Origin: Micromonospora carbonacea
GTDB lineage: Bacteria > Actinomycetota > Actinomycetes > Mycobacteriales > Micromonosporaceae
NCBI RefSeq assembly: GCF_014205165.1
Contig: NZ_JACHMZ010000001.1
Span: forward strand, 2,082,001 to 2,146,000
Direction: 5' to 3'
Length of the DNA stretch: 64,000 nt
Each line of letters begins with the position of its first letter. Within the stretch, counting starts at the first letter, position 1. The translations under genes were made by a program, and so were the position numbers. The notes under the pieces were generated by a model. It did not search any database, had not been told where the DNA came from, and saw nothing but the letters and a program-made list of their open reading frames with translations. This document shows, piece by piece, positions 31,067 through 40,322 of this stretch.

Positions 31067-32113
31067 GTGATCTTCGAGCGGGTGGTGCGGCCCGGGCTGT
31101 TCCGGCTCGGCGGCGGCGACGCCGAGGCCGCCCACGAGTGGACGCTGCGCCGGCTGGCCGCCGTGTCGCGGTCGCCGGTGGCGCTCGCCGCGCTGCGGGC
31201 CCGCTACGCCGTGCGGGCGCCCCGGACCGTGTTCGGGGTGGACTTCCCGAACCCGGTCGGGCTGGCCGCCGGGATGGACAAGGACGGCGCGGCGCTGCCG
31301 GCGTGGCCGGCGCTGGGCTTCGGCTTCGTCGAGGTCGGCACGGTCACCGCGCACGCCCAGCCGGGCAACCCCCGGCCCCGGCTGTTCCGGCTGCGTGACA
31401 GCGAGGCCGTGGTCAACCGGATGGGCTTCAACAACGCCGGGGCGCGGGCCCTGGCGGACCGGCTGGCGGCGCTGCCCCGCCCGGTCGGCGCGCCGCTGGG
31501 GATCTCGCTCGGCAAGTCCAAGGTGACCCCGCTGGACGAGGCCGTGGAGGACTACCTCGCCTCCTACCGGGCGCTGCGCGACCACGGCGACTACTTCGCG
31601 GTCAACGTCTCCTCGCCCAACACCCCGGGCCTGCGCTCGTTGCAGGACCGCGCCCACCTCGACGCGCTGCTGGCGGCCCTGGTGGGGGAGAAGCCGGTGC
31701 TGGTGAAGATCGCCCCGGACCTCACCGAGCCGGCGATCGCCGAGCTGCTGGAGGTCTGCCTCGACCGGGGCGCGGCCGGGGTGATCGCCACCAACACCAC
31801 CCTGGCCCGCGACGGGCTCGCCCCCGCCGACCGGGAGCGCGGCGGGGAGGCGGGCGGCCTGTCGGGGCGTCCGCTGGCGGCGCGCGCCCGCGCGGTGGTG
31901 TCGTTCGTGCACCGGGAGACCGGCGGGCGGCTGCCTGTGGTCGGCGTGGGCGGCATCGTCGACCCCGACGACGCCGCGCGCATGTTCGACGCCGGTGCGG
32001 CCCTCGTGCAGCTCTACACCGGCTTCATCTACCGGGGCCCCGGCCTCGTCCGGGCCGCCGTCCGGGCCGCCGGGCCGTTGCCCGCGCCGGTGCCCTCGGG
32101 CGGCCGGTCGTGA
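31067..32113 (+). CDS. pyrD: dihydroorotate dehydrogenase (quinone), class 2
   Basis: It oxidises dihydroorotate using FMN and passes electrons to quinone. The 348-aa protein has an N-terminal membrane-associating helix region ([29 protein letters not shown]), [23 protein letters not shown], the class 2 catalytic Ser region [14 protein letters not shown], and the FMN-binding [22 protein letters not shown] 31067 follows carB by 25 nt. Confidence 0.97.
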   Translation: MIFERVVRPGLFRLGGGDAEAAHEWTLRRLAAVSRSPVALAALRARYAVRAPRTVFGVDFPNPVGLAAGMDKDGAALPAWPALGFGFVEVGTVTAHAQPGNPRPRLFRLRDSEAVVNRMGFNNAGARALADRLAALPRPVGAPLGISLGKSKVTPLDEAVEDYLASYRALRDHGDYFAVNVSSPNTPGLRSLQDRAHLDALLAALVGEKPVLVKIAPDLTEPAIAELLEVCLDRGAAGVIATNTTLARDGLAPADRERGGEAGGLSGRPLAARARAVVSFVHRETGGRLPVVGVGGIVDPDDAARMFDAGAALVQLYTGFIYRGPGLVRAAVRAAGPLPAPVPSGGRS

Positions 32114-32162
32114 CCGGGGAGCCGGCCACAGCGGGTCCCGCCGGGGCCCGCAGGGGGCGCGG

Positions 32163-33437
32163 GTGACGCCGGAGGAGATCCTCGCCGCCGACCGGGCGCA
32201 CGTGTGGCACCCGTACGCGCCGCTGCCCCCCGCGACGCCCCCGTACGTGGTGGCGGGCGCGCGGGGGGTGCGGCTGCGGCTGGCCGACGGGCGGGAACTG
32301 GTCGACGGGATGTCGTCGTGGTGGGCGGCGATCCACGGCTACCGGCACCCGGTGCTGGACGCGGCGGTCGTCGACCAGCTCGGCCGGATGAGCCACGTGA
32401 TGTTCGGCGGGCTCACCCACGAGCCGGCCGTGCGCCTGGCGCAGACGCTGGTCGAGCTGGCCCCGGAGGGGCTGGAGCGGGTCTTCCTGTGCGACTCGGG
32501 CTCGGTGAGCGTCGAGGTGGCGGTGAAGATGTGCCTGCAGTACCAGCGGGCGCTCGGGCGGCCGGAGCGCCGGCGGCTGGGCACCTGGCGGGGCGGCTAC
32601 CACGGCGACACCTTCCACCCGATGAGCGTCTGCGACCCCGAGGGCGGCATGCACCACCTGTGGGGCGACGTGCTGCCCCGGCAGGTCTTCGCGCCCGTGC
32701 CGCCGGCCGGCTTCGACACCCCGCCCGACCCGGCGTACTGCGCGGCGCTCGCCGACGCGGTGGCGCGGCACGCGCACGAGCTGGCTGCCGTGGTGGTGGA
32801 GCCGGTGGTCCAGGGCGCGGGCGGGATGCGCTTCCACCACCCGCACTACCTGCGGGTGCTGCGCGAGGTGACCCGCGCCCACGGGGTGCTGCTGGTCTTC
32901 GACGAGATCGCGACCGGCTTCGGCCGCACCGGCACGATGTTCGCCGCCGAGCACGCCGGGGTGAGCCCCGACGTCCTCTGCGTCGGCAAGGCGCTCACCG
33001 GCGGCTACCTGACGCTTGCCGCCGCCCTGTGCACGGCGGAGGTGGCGGCGGGCATCTCCCGCGACGGGGTGCTCGCGCACGGGCCCACGTTCATGGCCAA
33101 CCCGCTCGCCTGTGCGGTCGCGAACGCCTCCATCGGCCTGCTGCGGGCCGGAGACTGGGCGGCCGAGGTGTCGAGGGTGGGCGCGGCCCTGCGGGCCGGC
33201 CTGGAGCCGCTGCGGGGCGCCCCGGGCGTGGCGGACGTCCGGGTGCTGGGCGCGATCGGCGTGGTCCAGCTCGACCACGAGGTGGACGTGGCGCGGGCGA
33301 CGGCCGCGGCGGTGGACCGGGGGGTGTGGCTGCGGCCGTTCCGCGACCTGGTCTACGCCATGCCGCCGTACGTCGCCGACGATGCGGACGTCGCCCGGAT
33401 CGCCACCGGGATGGCCGCCGCCGTGGCGGCCGGCTGA
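32163..33437 (+). CDS. bioA: adenosylmethionine-8-amino-7-oxononanoate aminotransferase
   Basis: A PLP enzyme of biotin synthesis that converts KAPA to DAPA with SAM as amino donor. Seen: the BioA-specific start [78 protein letters not shown], the [11 protein letters not shown] motif, and the PLP lysine in [17 protein letters not shown]. At 424 aa it is full length. GTG 32163 starts 49 nt after pyrD. No other biotin gene is near. It is embedded in the pyr operon between pyrD and pyrF. Confidence 0.95.
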   Translation: MTPEEILAADRAHVWHPYAPLPPATPPYVVAGARGVRLRLADGRELVDGMSSWWAAIHGYRHPVLDAAVVDQLGRMSHVMFGGLTHEPAVRLAQTLVELAPEGLERVFLCDSGSVSVEVAVKMCLQYQRALGRPERRRLGTWRGGYHGDTFHPMSVCDPEGGMHHLWGDVLPRQVFAPVPPAGFDTPPDPAYCAALADAVARHAHELAAVVVEPVVQGAGGMRFHHPHYLRVLREVTRAHGVLLVFDEIATGFGRTGTMFAAEHAGVSPDVLCVGKALTGGYLTLAAALCTAEVAAGISRDGVLAHGPTFMANPLACAVANASIGLLRAGDWAAEVSRVGAALRAGLEPLRGAPGVADVRVLGAIGVVQLDHEVDVARATAAAVDRGVWLRPFRDLVYAMPPYVADDADVARIATGMAAAVAAG

Positions 33438-33534
33438 CCGGCGTCCCGCGCGGGTGGCGGCATGAGCGTGATCGGACAGGCGTGGCGCGCCGGCGGACGC
33501 CGGACGCCGGAGGAGTCGAGAGGAAGAGGCGCGG

Positions 33535-34371
33535 ATGGAGAGCTTCGGTGACCGGTTGCACCGGGCGATGGCGCAGCGCGGCCCGCTCTGCGTGGGCATC
33601 GACCCGCACCCGGGGCTGCTGACCCGCTGGGGGCTGACGGACGACGTCGACGGTCTGGAGCGGTTCTGCCGCACCGTGGTGGAGGCCCTAGGCGACCGGG
33701 TCGCGGTGGTCAAGCCCCAGTCCGCGTTCTTCGAGCGCTTCGGAGCGCGGGGCGTGGCGGTGCTAGAGTCAACTATCCGACAGTTGCGGGATTCTGGCTC
33801 GCTCGTTCTGCTCGACGTCAAGCGCGGGGACATCGGCTCCACGGTCGCGGCGTACGCCTCCGCGTACCTCGATCCATCCAGCCCGCTGTATGTCGACGCG
33901 GTCACCGCGAGCCCCTACCTGGGAGTAATGTCGCTGGCCCCGATGTTCGAGCTCGCCGCCACGCACGGCGGCGGGGTGTTCGTCCTGGCGCTCACCTCCA
34001 ACCCCGAGGGCGCCGCCGTGCAGCACGCCCGCGGCGCCGACGGGCGCACCGTCGCGCAGGCGGTGATCGACGAGATTGCCCAGCTCAACCGGGGTGCGCA
34101 GACGATGGGCAGCTTCGGTCTCGTGGTCGGGGCGACCATCGGCGACACCGGCCACGACCTGTCGGCGGTGCGCGGCCCGCTGCTCGCCCCGGGGCTCGGC
34201 GCGCAGGGCGGCACGGCCGCCGCGCTACGGACCGTGTTCGGCGCGGGCCTGCCGTGGGTCCTGCCGTCGTACTCCCGCGAGGTGCTGCACGCGGGGCCCG
34301 ACGTGGGTGCTCTGCGGGCCGCCGCGCAGCGGGCCCTGACCGACTGCCGGGCGGCTCTCGGCGGCTCCTGA
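33535..34371 (+). CDS. pyrF: orotidine 5'-phosphate decarboxylase (type 2 / PyrF2)
   Basis: It decarboxylates OMP to UMP, the last step of the operon. The 278-aa protein is of the longer subfamily: LCVGIDPHPGLLTRWG, VVKPQSAFFERFG, the catalytic Asp-Lys-Asp cluster in LLDVKRGDIGSTVAAYA, VTASPYLG, GLVVGATIGDT and LAPGLGAQGG. GGAAGAGG precedes ATG 33535. It is separated from pyrD by bioA. Confidence 0.97.
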   Translation: MESFGDRLHRAMAQRGPLCVGIDPHPGLLTRWGLTDDVDGLERFCRTVVEALGDRVAVVKPQSAFFERFGARGVAVLESTIRQLRDSGSLVLLDVKRGDIGSTVAAYASAYLDPSSPLYVDAVTASPYLGVMSLAPMFELAATHGGGVFVLALTSNPEGAAVQHARGADGRTVAQAVIDEIAQLNRGAQTMGSFGLVVGATIGDTGHDLSAVRGPLLAPGLGAQGGTAAALRTVFGAGLPWVLPSYSREVLHAGPDVGALRAAAQRALTDCRAALGGS

Positions 34372-34550
34372 CTGAGTGACGGCTCGGTCATTTTGCCGTG
34401 GTCGTGGCGTGCCCACGTTGCCGAATGCGTCCGCGACCGCTAGTTTTCCCCGCGCTGGGAACCACGGACCCCTTTGGTTTCCGGCGACTCCACGTTTCAC
34501 ATCTGCGGCGTGGCGTCCCGCCCGTCGCGACAAGGACCTGAGGAGAACTG

Positions 34551-34868
34551 GTGCCCCTCCCGTCACTTACCCCCGAGCAGCGCGCAGCTGCGCTCGAGAA
34601 GGCCGCGGAGATCCGCAAGGCCCGCGCTGAGCTGAAGGAGCAGCTCAAGCAGGGCAAGACCACCCTCGCCGCCGTGCTGGAGCGGGCCGAGGGCGACGAC
34701 GTCGTCGGCAAGCTGAAGGTCTCGGCCGTCCTGCAGGCGATGCCGGGCATCGGCAAGATCCGGGCGACCCAGATCATGGAGAAGCTCAAGATCGCCGACA
34801 GCCGTCGCCTGCGTGGCCTGGGCGAGCAGCAGCGCAAGGCCCTGCTCGGCGAGTTCGCCGCCAACTGA
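34551..34868 (+). CDS. mihF: mycobacterial-type integration host factor (mIHF/sIHF)
   Basis: A small nucleoid-associated DNA-binding protein of actinobacteria. The 105-aa protein has a long helical basic N-terminus (EIRKARAELKEQLKQGKTTLAAVLERAEGDD) and the helix-2-turn-helix MPGIGKIRATQIMEKLKIADSRRLRGLGEQQRKALL. GAGGAGA lies before GTG 34551. The order mihF-gmk-rpoZ-coaBC-metK-priA is the conserved actinobacterial one. The 179 bp upstream form an AT-richer leader that probably holds its promoter. Confidence 0.95.
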   Translation: MPLPSLTPEQRAAALEKAAEIRKARAELKEQLKQGKTTLAAVLERAEGDDVVGKLKVSAVLQAMPGIGKIRATQIMEKLKIADSRRLRGLGEQQRKALLGEFAAN

Positions 34869-34917
34869 GCCCGGCGGTTCGCCGCCGACCGCACACGGCG
34901 CCGTGTAGAAACGAGCC

Positions 34918-35451
34918 GTGAGCACGGATGACGAGGCGCGCCCGGCGGCTCGGCTCACCGTCCTGACCGGACCCTCCGGGGCCGGCGTGGGCAGTGTCGT
35001 CGAGCCGTTCCGGGCGCGTTCTCCGTCGGTCTGGATCCCGGTGCCGGCCACCACCCGGCCCCGCCGGGCGGGCGAGGTGGACGGCGTCGACCGGGTCTTC
35101 CTCGCCCCGGCGGAGTTCGACCGCCTGATCGCCGCCGGCGGGCTGCTGGAGTGGGCCCGCGTCGGGCCGTACGCCCGCGGCACCCCGGCCGCGCCGGTGG
35201 CCGAGCGGCTCGCCGTCGGCCGGCCGGTGCTGCTCCCGCTCGACCTGCCCGGCGCGCTCGCCGTCCGCGCGGCGCGCCCCGACGCCCGGCTGGTCCTGCT
35301 CGCCCCGCCCGGCTGGCGGCCGGCGGCGGTGGCCCCGGCCGGCGACGCGCACGTCGTGGCGCACGACCACACCGGGCGGGCGGTGGACGAGCTGGTAGGC
35401 TTGTTCGGTTCTTCCTATCTGGCTCCGGCCCGACCACGGCGGAGCGGCTGA
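34918..35451 (+). CDS. degenerate guanylate kinase homologue lacking the Walker A lysine
   Basis: Its position between mihF and rpoZ and its sequence order are those of gmk: LTVLTGPSGAG, ATTRPRRAGEVDGVDRVFL, PAEFDRLIAAGGLLEWARVG, RGTPAAPVAERLAVGRPVLLPLDLPGALAVR, LVLLAPPGW. The P-loop reads GPSGAGVGSV where active enzymes have GPSGxGK(S/G)T: the lysine codon is GTG at 34987-34989. The GxxYGTP tyrosine is missing, IDxQGA is LDLPGA, and the protein stops at 177 aa, lacking the arginine-rich lid and final helix. It keeps an intact frame and normal codon use. GMP kinase activity is doubtful, so a pseudoenzyme or a gene in decay is inferred, with the working gmk elsewhere. Confidence 0.8.
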   Translation: MSTDDEARPAARLTVLTGPSGAGVGSVVEPFRARSPSVWIPVPATTRPRRAGEVDGVDRVFLAPAEFDRLIAAGGLLEWARVGPYARGTPAAPVAERLAVGRPVLLPLDLPGALAVRAARPDARLVLLAPPGWRPAAVAPAGDAHVVAHDHTGRAVDELVGLFGSSYLAPARPRRSG

Positions 35452-35462
35452 GTGACCCCACC

Positions 35463-35506
35463 AACCGCGTCCGCGCGGTTGGCCAGACGAACCGCGTCCG
35501 CGCGGT
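35463..35506. repeat. duplicated short hairpin between gmk-like gene and rpoZ
   Basis: AACCGCGTCCGCGCGGTT (35463-35480) is a 7-bp stem with loop TCCG. The same 17 bases recur at 35490-35506, 27 bp away. The pair starts just after the stop of the gmk-like gene and ends 24 bp before rpoZ. It could terminate, or protect an RNA end. Confidence 0.6.
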
Positions 35507-35530
35507 GCCGACAGACGCAGAGGTTATTTC

Positions 35531-35794
35531 GTGGGATCCATCGCCAACCCCGAGGGCATCACCAACCCGCCGATCGACGAGCTGCTCGAGAAGACGACGT
35601 CGAAGTACGCCCTGGTGATCTTCGCTGCCAAGCGCGCTCGCCAGGTCAACGCCTACTACAGCCAGCTCGGCGAGGGCCTGCTGGAGTACGTGGGCCCGCT
35701 CGTGGAGACCACCCCCCAGGAGAAGCCCCTCTCCATCGCCATGCGCGAGATCAACGCGGGCCTGCTCACCGCCGAGCCGACCGACCAGCCGTAA
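35531..35794 (+). CDS. rpoZ: RNA polymerase omega subunit
   Basis: It stabilises the beta-prime subunit in RNA polymerase assembly. The 87-aa protein has [35 protein letters not shown], the omega core helix, and [16 protein letters not shown]. Length and position after the gmk position are typical. AGAGG precedes GTG 35531. coaBC follows 15 nt downstream. Confidence 0.96.
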   Translation: MGSIANPEGITNPPIDELLEKTTSKYALVIFAAKRARQVNAYYSQLGEGLLEYVGPLVETTPQEKPLSIAMREINAGLLTAEPTDQP

Positions 35795-35809
35795 CCGCGC
35801 CGCGCGCCG

Positions 35810-37027
35810 ATGTCCGCCGAGATCGTCCTCGGGGTCGGCGGCGGCATCGCCGCCTACAAGGCGTGTGAGCTGCTGCGGCTCTTCACCGAGTCGGGCCACC
35901 GGGTCCGCGTGGTGCCCACCGCGTCGGCGCTCCGCTTCGTCGGGGCGCCGACCTGGGCGGCCCTGTCCGGCCAGCCGGTCGCCGACGACGTCTGGGCCGA
36001 CGTGCACGAGGTCCCGCACGTCCGGCTCGGCCAGCGGGCCGACCTGGTGGTGGTCGCCCCGGCGACGGCCGACCTGCTCGCCAGGGCGGCCCACGGCCTC
36101 GCCGACGACCTGCTCACCAACACCCTGCTCACGGCCCGGTGCCCGGTGCTGCTCGCCCCGGCGATGCACACCGAGATGTGGGAGCACCCCGCCACCGTGG
36201 CCAACGTCGCCACGCTGCGCTCCCGGGGCGTCCGCGTCATCGAGCCCGCCGTCGGCCGGCTCACCGGCGCGGACACCGGCAAGGGCCGGCTGCCCGACCC
36301 GGCGGAGATCTTCGCCGTCGCCCGGCGGACCCTCGCCCGGGGCCCGCACACCCCGGCCGACCTCGCCGGCCGGCACGTGGTGGTGACCGCGGGCGGCACC
36401 CGCGAGCCGCTCGACCCGGTCCGGTTCCTCGGCAACCGCTCCTCCGGCAAGCAGGGCTACGCCTTCGCCCGGTCGGCGGTCGCCCGGGGCGCCCGGGTCA
36501 CCCTCGTCGCCGCCAACGTGGCGCTCGCCGACCCGGCCGGCGTGGACCTGGTGCGGGTCGGCACCACCGAGGAGCTGCGCGAGGCCACGCTCCGCGCGGC
36601 CGCCGACGCGGACGCCGTGGTGATGGCGGCCGCGCCCGCGGATTTCCGGCCCGCCACCTACGCCTCGGCCAAAATCAAGAAAACGGAGGCGGGGGCACCT
36701 ACGATCGACCTCGTCACCAACCCTGACATCGCCGCCGAGTTGGGCCGGCGACGCCGACCGGAGCAGGTGCTGGTGGTGTTCGCCGCGGAGACGGACGACG
36801 CGGAGGCCAACGGCCGGGCCAAGCTCGCCCGCAAGCGGGCCGACCTCGTCGTCGTCAACGAGGTCGGGCCGGACAAGGTCTTCGGCGCCGAGACCAACGC
36901 GGCGACCGTCATCGGCGCGGACGGCGCGGTGCACCCGATGGCCGAGCAGTCCAAGGAGGAACTGGCCGACGCCGTCTGGGACCTCGTCGTGGCGCGCTGG
37001 TCGTCTTCCCGAGGGGTGACGGGGTAG
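35810..37027 (+). CDS. coaBC: bifunctional phosphopantothenoylcysteine decarboxylase/phosphopantothenate-cysteine ligase
   Basis: Two steps of coenzyme A synthesis in one 405-aa protein. The N-terminal CoaC flavoprotein domain (about 1-180) has GVGGGIAAYKACELLR, the active-site His in DVHEVPHVRLG, and APAMHTEMWEHPA. The C-terminal CoaB domain (about 190-405) has VTAGGTREPLDPVRFLGNRSSGKQGYAFA, AAAPADFRP, the lysine-rich KIKKTEAG, and NEVGPDKVFG. It follows rpoZ closely and precedes metK by 74 bp. Confidence 0.97.
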   Translation: MSAEIVLGVGGGIAAYKACELLRLFTESGHRVRVVPTASALRFVGAPTWAALSGQPVADDVWADVHEVPHVRLGQRADLVVVAPATADLLARAAHGLADDLLTNTLLTARCPVLLAPAMHTEMWEHPATVANVATLRSRGVRVIEPAVGRLTGADTGKGRLPDPAEIFAVARRTLARGPHTPADLAGRHVVVTAGGTREPLDPVRFLGNRSSGKQGYAFARSAVARGARVTLVAANVALADPAGVDLVRVGTTEELREATLRAAADADAVVMAAAPADFRPATYASAKIKKTEAGAPTIDLVTNPDIAAELGRRRRPEQVLVVFAAETDDAEANGRAKLARKRADLVVVNEVGPDKVFGAETNAATVIGADGAVHPMAEQSKEELADAVWDLVVARWSSSRGVTG

Positions 37028-37101
37028 CGACCATTCCAGCGCGCCTTTAGCCCGGGTGACTACACTTCCGCGGAACGACTATTCCATAACTTAGGAGTGC
37101 C

Positions 37102-38295
37102 GTGACACGCCGCCTCTTCACGTCCGAATCGGTCACGGAAGGCCACCCGGACAAGATCGCCGACCAGATCAGCGACGGCATTCTCGACGCACTGCTGGCT
37201 CAGGACGCGCACAGCCGCGTCGCCGTCGAGACCCTGATCACCACCGGCCAGGTGCACGTGGCCGGCGAGGTGACCACCAAGGCGTACGCCGACATCCCGA
37301 CCATCGTGCGGGAGACGATCCTCGACATCGGCTACGACTCGTCGAAGAAGGGCTTCGACGGCGCGTCCTGCGGCGTCAGCGTCTCCATCGGCGCCCAGTC
37401 CCCTGACATCGCGCAGGGCGTCGACAACGCGATGGAGCTGCGCACCGGCTCGTCGGAGAGCGCGCTGGACGCCCAGGGCGCCGGCGACCAGGGCATGATG
37501 TTCGGGTTCGCCTGCTCCGAGACGCCCGAGCTGATGCCGCTGCCGATCGCCCTGGCGCACCGGCTCGCCCGCCGGCTCACCGCGGTCCGCAAGGACGGCA
37601 CGATCCCCTACCTGCGGCCGGACGGCAAGACCCAGGTCACCATCGAGTACGAGGGGCTGCGCCCGGTCCGGCTGAACACGGTCGTCGTGTCCAGCCAGCA
37701 CGCGGCCGACATCTCGCTGGACTCGCTGCTCACCCCGGACGTGCGCGACCACGTCATCGCGCCGGAGCTGGAGAGCCTCGGCCTGGACACCGACGGCTAC
37801 CGGCTGCTGGTCAACCCGACCGGGCGGTTCGAGATCGGCGGCCCGATGGGCGACGCCGGCCTCACCGGGCGGAAGATCATCGTCGACACCTACGGCGGGT
37901 ACGCCCGGCACGGTGGCGGCGCGTTCTCCGGCAAGGACCCGTCCAAGGTGGACCGCTCGGCGGCGTACGCGATGCGCTGGGTGGCCAAGAACGTGGTGGC
38001 CGCCGGCCTCGCCGAGCGCTGCGAGGCGCAGGTCGCCTACGCGATCGGCAAGGCGCACCCGGTGAGCCTGTTCATCGAGACGTTCGGCACCGAGACCGTG
38101 CCGGTCGCCTCGATCGAGAAGGCCGTGCACGAGGTCTTCGACCTCCGCCCGGCCGCCATCATCCGGGACCTGCACCTGCTGCGCCCGATCTACCGGCAGA
38201 CCGCGGCGTACGGCCACTTCGGCCGGGAACTGCCCGAGCTGACCTGGGAGGGCACCGACCGGGCCGCCGACCTCAAGTCGGCCGCAGGAGCCTGA
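37102..38295 (+). CDS. metK: S-adenosylmethionine synthase
   Basis: It makes SAM from methionine and ATP. The 397-aa protein has [26 protein letters not shown] (ATP and Mg residues), the loop [12 protein letters not shown], the P-loop-like [20 protein letters not shown], and FGREL near the end. TTAGGAG lies before GTG 37102. The 74-bp upstream gap is too short for a SAM-I riboswitch and none is seen. It ends next to a long hairpin that also overlaps the priA reading frame. Confidence 0.98.
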   Translation: MTRRLFTSESVTEGHPDKIADQISDGILDALLAQDAHSRVAVETLITTGQVHVAGEVTTKAYADIPTIVRETILDIGYDSSKKGFDGASCGVSVSIGAQSPDIAQGVDNAMELRTGSSESALDAQGAGDQGMMFGFACSETPELMPLPIALAHRLARRLTAVRKDGTIPYLRPDGKTQVTIEYEGLRPVRLNTVVVSSQHAADISLDSLLTPDVRDHVIAPELESLGLDTDGYRLLVNPTGRFEIGGPMGDAGLTGRKIIVDTYGGYARHGGGAFSGKDPSKVDRSAAYAMRWVAKNVVAAGLAERCEAQVAYAIGKAHPVSLFIETFGTETVPVASIEKAVHEVFDLRPAAIIRDLHLLRPIYRQTAAYGHFGRELPELTWEGTDRAADLKSAAGA

Positions 38296-38310
38296 CCGGC
38301 GACACGCGCA

Positions 38311-38344
38311 GCGACCGGCGACCCGCTGACGGGTCGCCGGTCGC
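38311..38344 (+). terminator. perfect 15-bp hairpin between metK and priA, overlapping the priA frame
   Basis: GCGACCGGCGACCCG (38311-38325) and CGGGTCGCCGGTCGC (38330-38344) pair fully around CTGA. It starts 15 nt after the metK stop and looks like a terminator. However, its right arm encodes G-S-P-V-A of what homology suggests is the PriA N-terminus. Confidence 0.7.
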
Positions 38345-38360
38345 TCGCGTCTGCGTCGAC

Positions 38361-40265
38361 GTGCCCCTGGCCCACCTCGACCGCCCCTTCGACTACCTGG
38401 TCCCCGCCGAGCTGGCCGACGCGGCGGTCCCCGGCACCCGGGTGAAGGTGCGCTTCGCCGGCCAGCTCGTCGACGGCTGGCTGCTGGAGCGGGCCGACGC
38501 CTCGGGGCACACCGGCAAGCTCGCCTACCTCGACCGGCTCGTCTCGCCCGAGCCGGTGCTGGCCGACGAGGTCGCCCGGCTGGCCCGGGCCGTCGCCGAC
38601 CGGTACGCCGGCAGCCTCGCCGACGTGCTCCGGCTGGCCGTGCCGCCCCGGCACGCCCGGGTGGAGAAGGAGCCGCACGTCCCGCCGACGCCGCCCGCGC
38701 CCCCGGCCCCGCCGGAGGCGGCCGGCTGGCGGGCGTACCCGGCCGGGCCGGCGTTCCTGCGGGCGCTGACCGAGGGCCGCCCCGCCCGGGCGGTCTGGTC
38801 GGCGCTGCCGGGGGAGGACTGGCCCGCCCGGTACGCCGAGGCGGTCGCCGCCACCGTGGCCGGCGGGCGGGGCGCGGTGGTGGTCGTGCCCGACGCCCGG
38901 GACCTCGACCGCCTCGACGCGGCGCTGACCGCCGTCCTCGGCCCCGGGCGGCACGTCGGCCTCTCCGCCGCGCTCGGCCCCGCCCGCCGCTACCGCGCGT
39001 TCCTGGCCGCCCGGCGCGGGGACGTGCCGGTCGTGATCGGCACCCGCGCGGCGATGTTCGCCCCGGTGGCCCGGCTCGGCCTGGTCGCCATCGTCGACGA
39101 CGGCGACGACCTGCACGCCGAGCCGCGCGCCCCCTACCCGCACGCCCGCGAGGTGCTGCTCACCCGCGCCCGGCTCGCCGACGCGGCCGCCCTGGTCGGC
39201 GGGTACGCCCGCAGCGCCGAGGCGCAGCTGCTGGTGGAGACCGGCTGGGCGCGGGAGGTGGTCGCCGACCGGGCCACCGTGCGGGCGCGTACCCCCGCCG
39301 TCGCGCCGACCGGGGACGACCCGCAGCTGGCCCGCGACCCCGGCGCGGCGACGGCCCGGCTGCCCAGCCTGGCCTGGGCCGCCGCCCGGGACGCGCTCGG
39401 CGGCGACGCGCCGGTGCTGGTGCAGGTGCCCCGGCGCGGCTACCTGCCGTCGATCTCCTGCGCGGAGTGCCGCACGCCGGCCCGCTGCCCGCACTGCGCC
39501 GGCCCGCTCGCCCTGCCGTCGGCGCGGGGGGCACCGGCCTGCCGCTGGTGTGGCCGGACCGCCGCCGCGTACGCCTGCCCGGAGTGCGGCGGCCGGCGGC
39601 TGCGCGCGGCCGTCACCGGCGCCCGGCGCACCGCCGAGGAGCTGGGCCGGGCCTTCCCCGGGGTGCCGGTGCGCACCTCCGGGCGGGAGGAGGTGCTCAG
39701 CACCGTGCCCGGCGGCGCCGGCCTCGTGGTGGCCACCCCGGGGGCCGAGCCGATCGCCGACGGTGGCTACGGCGTGGTGCTGCTGCTCGACTCGTGGGCC
39801 CTGCTCACCCGGGCCGACCTGCGGGCCGGCGAGGAGGCGCTGCGCCGCTGGCTGGCCGCCGCCGCGCTGGCCCGGCCGGCGACGGCCGGGGGCCGGGTGG
39901 TGGTGGTCGCCGACGGGGCGCTCGCGCCGGTGCAGGCGTTGCTGCGCTGGGACGCCGCCTGGTTCGCCGCCCGGGAGCTGGCCGAGCGCCGCGAGCTGGG
40001 GTTCCCGCCGGCGGTGCGGATGGCCAGCGTCACCGGCCCGGCCGACGCGGTGGCCGACCTGCTGGCCGCGGCCCGGCTGCCCGAGGCGGCCGAGGTGCTG
40101 GGCCCGGTCCCCGCCGACGGCGAGAAGGAGCGGATGCTGGTCCGGGTGCCCCGGGCCCGGGCGGCGGCCCTCGCCGAGGCGCTGCACACCGCCGCCGGGA
40201 CGCGTACTCTCCGTAAGGCTGCCGATCCGGTCCGCGTCCAGATCGACCCTCTTTTGCTGTTCTAG
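38361..40265 (+). CDS. priA: primosomal protein N' (actinobacterial PriA, helicase motifs degenerate); true start probably further upstream
   Basis: A replication-restart protein. Seen: the N-terminal 3'-OH-binding domain (PLAHLDRPFDYLVPAELAD), a degenerate helicase core with no Walker A GxGKT (usual in actinobacterial PriA), and the zinc region CAEC...CPHC...CRWC...CPEC (about residues 370-415). GTG 38361 is the first standard start codon, but the same frame upstream reads SPVARVCVDV, which matches the family's LPVARVLVD strand. The true start should therefore lie at or before 38336. The only candidate before metK coding is CTG 38292, overlapping the metK TGA (CTGA). No standard start exists there. 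Confidence 0.9.
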   Translation: MPLAHLDRPFDYLVPAELADAAVPGTRVKVRFAGQLVDGWLLERADASGHTGKLAYLDRLVSPEPVLADEVARLARAVADRYAGSLADVLRLAVPPRHARVEKEPHVPPTPPAPPAPPEAAGWRAYPAGPAFLRALTEGRPARAVWSALPGEDWPARYAEAVAATVAGGRGAVVVVPDARDLDRLDAALTAVLGPGRHVGLSAALGPARRYRAFLAARRGDVPVVIGTRAAMFAPVARLGLVAIVDDGDDLHAEPRAPYPHAREVLLTRARLADAAALVGGYARSAEAQLLVETGWAREVVADRATVRARTPAVAPTGDDPQLARDPGAATARLPSLAWAAARDALGGDAPVLVQVPRRGYLPSISCAECRTPARCPHCAGPLALPSARGAPACRWCGRTAAAYACPECGGRRLRAAVTGARRTAEELGRAFPGVPVRTSGREEVLSTVPGGAGLVVATPGAEPIADGGYGVVLLLDSWALLTRADLRAGEEALRRWLAAAALARPATAGGRVVVVADGALAPVQALLRWDAAWFAARELAERRELGFPPAVRMASVTGPADAVADLLAAARLPEAAEVLGPVPADGEKERMLVRVPRARAAALAEALHTAAGTRTLRKAADPVRVQIDPLLLF

Positions 40266-40308
40266 GCGATCGGTGTGGCGGTCACGATCCGTGGTCGCCG
40301 GTGCGTGA

Positions 40309-40314
40309 TAGCAT
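40309..40314 (+). promoter_or_regulatory. candidate -10 box for a leaderless upstream ORF
   Basis: TAGCAT ends 8 nt before ATG 40323, with no ribosome site in between. It is 44 nt after priA, so the kinase-def-fmt block may have its own promoter here. Confidence 0.35.
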
Positions 40315-40322
40315 CGCCCGTC

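Noticed and set aside
37028..37101. SAM riboswitch before metK
   Set aside because: Only 74 bp are available and no SAM-I or SAM-II core motif is seen.
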